Shown piece by piece: positions 5,952 through 7,932 of a DNA stretch of 7,932 nt (position 1 is its first letter; every line of letters begins with the position of its first letter). The stretch lies in the NCBI GenBank assembly GCA_050180015.1, contig JBFXEO010000142.1:1-7932 (forward strand), read 5' to 3'. The stretch comes from JBFXEO01 sp050180015 (lineage in GTDB: Bacteria > Bacteroidota > Bacteroidia > Bacteroidales > Tenuifilaceae). Both the position numbers and the translations under genes were made by a program. The notes below the pieces were generated by a model that was not told the DNA's origin, did no database searches, and was given only the letters and a program-made list of their open reading frames with translations.

Positions 5952-7932
5952 ATGGAAAGGTTTATTTTTTTGCTGCTTATGCAGTTTTTCCCCCTTTGGG
6001 GAATTTCAAATTCAGCTGGAAATCACGGGGCCTTTCAGGTAAGCGGTAGGGTTACCGATTCAGATAGCAAACCGCTGGTTGGGGCTACCGTGGTTCTGGA
6101 AAACTCAATGCTGGGAGTTACAACAAACACCGATGGATATTTTTTCCTGGCTAAACTTAGACCCGGTAACTACTTTTTGGTCGTTTCGTACATCGGCTAC
6201 GAAACACAAAGGTTGAGCGTTGAGTTAACTAGCGATAAAAATTTCAACATTATTCTTAAACCATTGTCAGTGATGTGCGATGAGGTTGTGGTGAGTGCTA
6301 CCCGGGCATCGGGCAGAATGCCTATAGCGCAATCCACACTGGAAAAGGACGATGTGAAAAGCGGAAATTCGGGCTCCGATATTCCCTTTCAGCTGGAAAT
6401 GCTGCCATCAGTTGTGGCCACATCGGAGGGGGGAACGGGGATTGGTAACACTGCCATACGAATCCGGGGAACCGATATGACCCGTATAAACATTACAGTT
6501 AACGGAATCCCGCTGAACGATGCCGAGTCGCAGGGCGTTTACTGGGTCGATTTGCCTGATTTTGCCTCATCGGTCGATAATGTTCAGGTGCAGCGTGGCG
6601 TAGGAACTTCAACCAATGGAGCCGGGGCTTTTGGCGCAACGGTTAATTTTCAAACATCAACTTTAACACCGGAACCTTTTGCATCGGTGAATATTCTTGC
6701 CGGCTCGTATAATACATGGAAGACGAGTGCGATTGTTGGAACTGGTTTGATAGATAAAAAGTTTAGCTTTGAGGGGCGCTACTCGCAGCTGCGTTCCGAT
6801 GGGTATGTTGATAGAGGCGGTTCCGACCATAAATCGATGTTCCTAACCGGCGCATGGCATAGCCTTCGAAGCTTGGTTCGGCTTAACATTATTCATGGCG
6901 AGGAGCATACGGGTATAACATGGGAGGGAACTCCCGGTTACATACTCCATGCTAATCGGAAGTATAACCCTGCAGGCGAATACACCGATGAGTTTGGCAA
7001 CACAAAGTATTACCCCGATCAAAAGGATAATTACTGGCAAACCCACTACCAGCTGATTGCCAGCCATTCTTTAACCGAAAACTTGCGTTTTAATGCAACT
7101 TTGCATTTGACCGATGGGAAGGGCTACTACGAGGAGTACAAGCAAGGTAACGGATTCTCGGAGTATGGATTGCCCAGTGTGATTATTGGGGAGGATACAA
7201 TTTCAAGTAGCGATTTTATTCATCGAAAATGGATGGACAATTCATTCTACGGTGCAATTGCATCGCTGAGTTACAATAGGGGCAAGGTTGAAGCAACAGT
7301 TGGCGGGGCATGGAATGAGTACGATGGTAATCATTTCGGCAGAATTATGTGGACATCAATGAATACGGGTTTACCAAAGGATTACGAATGGTATCGGAAT
7401 AAGGGAACCAAGAAAGATTGGAATATCTATGCTAAAGCTATTTGGCAGCCCGGCAACTGGCTAAGCTTATTCGCTGATGTTCAGTACCGGGGAATAACTT
7501 ACGGTTTAAAGGGGGTTGATTCTGATATTGTGCCACTCCATCAGCAACATGATTGGGGATTTGTAAACCCGAAGATGGGCGCAACATTCGGGCTCCACCC
7601 GTTTGGCGAGATATACGGCTCTTTTGGGGTTGCTAACCGCGAGCCCTCCCGGAGCGATCTGCAGGATGCACAGAAAGGTGTAACCGATTACACCCCAAAA
7701 TCGGAAAGGCTTTACGATTGGGAGGTGGGCTATAAGTTCAAGCGGCAAACCTTTGCCTTTAACGCCAATTTCTACTACATGAAGTATAAGGATCACCAGG
7801 TTCTTACCGGTGAACTTACCGATGTTGGCTACGCTGTTATGGCAAATGTGCCAAACAGCTACAGGGCTGGGGTTGAACTAATTGGTGGAATTAAACCCGT
7901 TAGCTGGTTGAAGGTTGATTTGAATACTACTC
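5952..7932 (+). CDS. TonB-dependent outer-membrane receptor, predicted thiamine-related importer, 3' truncated
   Basis: The frame stays open from the ATG at 5952 to the window edge (660 codons), and the barrel is unfinished. Receptors of this type usually run to about 700-850 residues. Residues 1-22 are a Sec signal peptide (MERFIFLLLMQFF then a polar stretch). A carboxypeptidase-regulatory-like domain follows at about 28-104 (FQVSGRVTDSDSKPLVGATV, DGYFFLAKLRPGNYFLVVSYIGYE), as in Bacteroidetes SusC/FhuA-type receptors. A TonB-box-like segment DEVVVSATR (110-118) leads into the plug, with IPFQLEMLPSV (144-154), IRIRGTDMTRINITVNGIPLNDAESQGVYWVDLPD (169-203), VQVQRGVGTSTNGAGAFGATVNF (211-233), and then aromatic-rich alternating barrel strands. 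It would use TonB-ExbBD energy to bring a bound ligand across the outer membrane. The TPP riboswitch in its leader points to thiamine, a thiamine phosphate or a precursor as ligand. No SusD partner is visible before the edge. Confidence 0.93.
   Translation, partial: MERFIFLLLMQFFPLWGISNSAGNHGAFQVSGRVTDSDSKPLVGATVVLENSMLGVTTNTDGYFFLAKLRPGNYFLVVSYIGYETQRLSVELTSDKNFNIILKPLSVMCDEVVVSATRASGRMPIAQSTLEKDDVKSGNSGSDIPFQLEMLPSVVATSEGGTGIGNTAIRIRGTDMTRINITVNGIPLNDAESQGVYWVDLPDFASSVDNVQVQRGVGTSTNGAGAFGATVNFQTSTLTPEPFASVNILAGSYNTWKTSAIVGTGLIDKKFSFEGRYSQLRSDGYVDRGGSDHKSMFLTGAWHSLRSLVRLNIIHGEEHTGITWEGTPGYILHANRKYNPAGEYTDEFGNTKYYPDQKDNYWQTHYQLIASHSLTENLRFNATLHLTDGKGYYEEYKQGNGFSEYGLPSVIIGEDTISSSDFIHRKWMDNSFYGAIASLSYNRGKVEATVGGAWNEYDGNHFGRIMWTSMNTGLPKDYEWYRNKGTKKDWNIYAKAIWQPGNWLSLFADVQYRGITYGLKGVDSDIVPLHQQHDWGFVNPKMGATFGLHPFGEIYGSFGVANREPSRSDLQDAQKGVTDYTPKSERLYDWEVGYKFKRQTFAFNANFYYMKYKDHQVLTGELTDVGYAVMANVPNSYRAGVELIGGIKPVSWLKVDLNTT

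Noticed and set aside
6843..7796. Minus-strand reading frames of 74 and 96 codons
   Set aside because: They lie antisense to the receptor barrel, whose plus-strand frame is continuous and has clear family motifs.

Overview
The window looks like chromosomal DNA from a member of the Bacteroidetes, probably Bacteroidales or a relative. The evidence is a SusC/FhuA-like TonB-dependent receptor with an N-terminal carboxypeptidase-regulatory-like domain, lipoprotein signal peptides on two exported proteins, Bacteroidetes-type -7 boxes (TAnnTTTG) in the divergent intergenic region, and mostly weak Shine-Dalgarno signals. No insertion sequence, CRISPR array, tRNA or rRNA was seen. The species cannot be named from sequence reading alone.

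Layout, left to right. (1) The 3' end of a hybrid sensor histidine kinase (ATPase domain plus receiver domain) runs rightward and is cut by the window edge. (2) Convergent to it is a two-gene leftward operon: a YtcJ-type amidohydrolase carried as a lipoprotein, followed after 3 nt by a GNAT acetyltransferase. The two convergent stop codons are 5 nt apart and sit in the stem of a likely intrinsic terminator. (3) A 238-nt divergent intergenic region carries a candidate promoter on each strand. (4) A rightward two-gene operon encodes a beta-helix lipoprotein and, 6 nt later, an exported endonuclease/exonuclease/phosphatase-family enzyme with all its catalytic motifs. (5) A 334-nt leader contains a clear TPP (thiamine pyrophosphate, THI-box) riboswitch. 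(6) A TonB-dependent receptor follows and runs off the right edge.

The best-supported functional unit is the riboswitch plus receptor. A THI-box aptamer sits about 130 nt upstream of the receptor start, so the receptor is very probably an outer-membrane importer for thiamine or a thiamine precursor, switched off when TPP is plentiful. The leader offers two readable expression platforms: an anti-Shine-Dalgarno strand that can pair over 10 Watson-Crick base pairs with the receptor's ribosome-binding region, and a GU-rich hairpin followed by six Ts. The other genes have no evident link to thiamine. I see no strong sign of a wholly undescribed system; the most interesting points are the riboswitch expression platform, a possible degenerate aptamer-like echo just upstream, and the tightly coupled beta-helix lipoprotein and exported nuclease-like enzyme.
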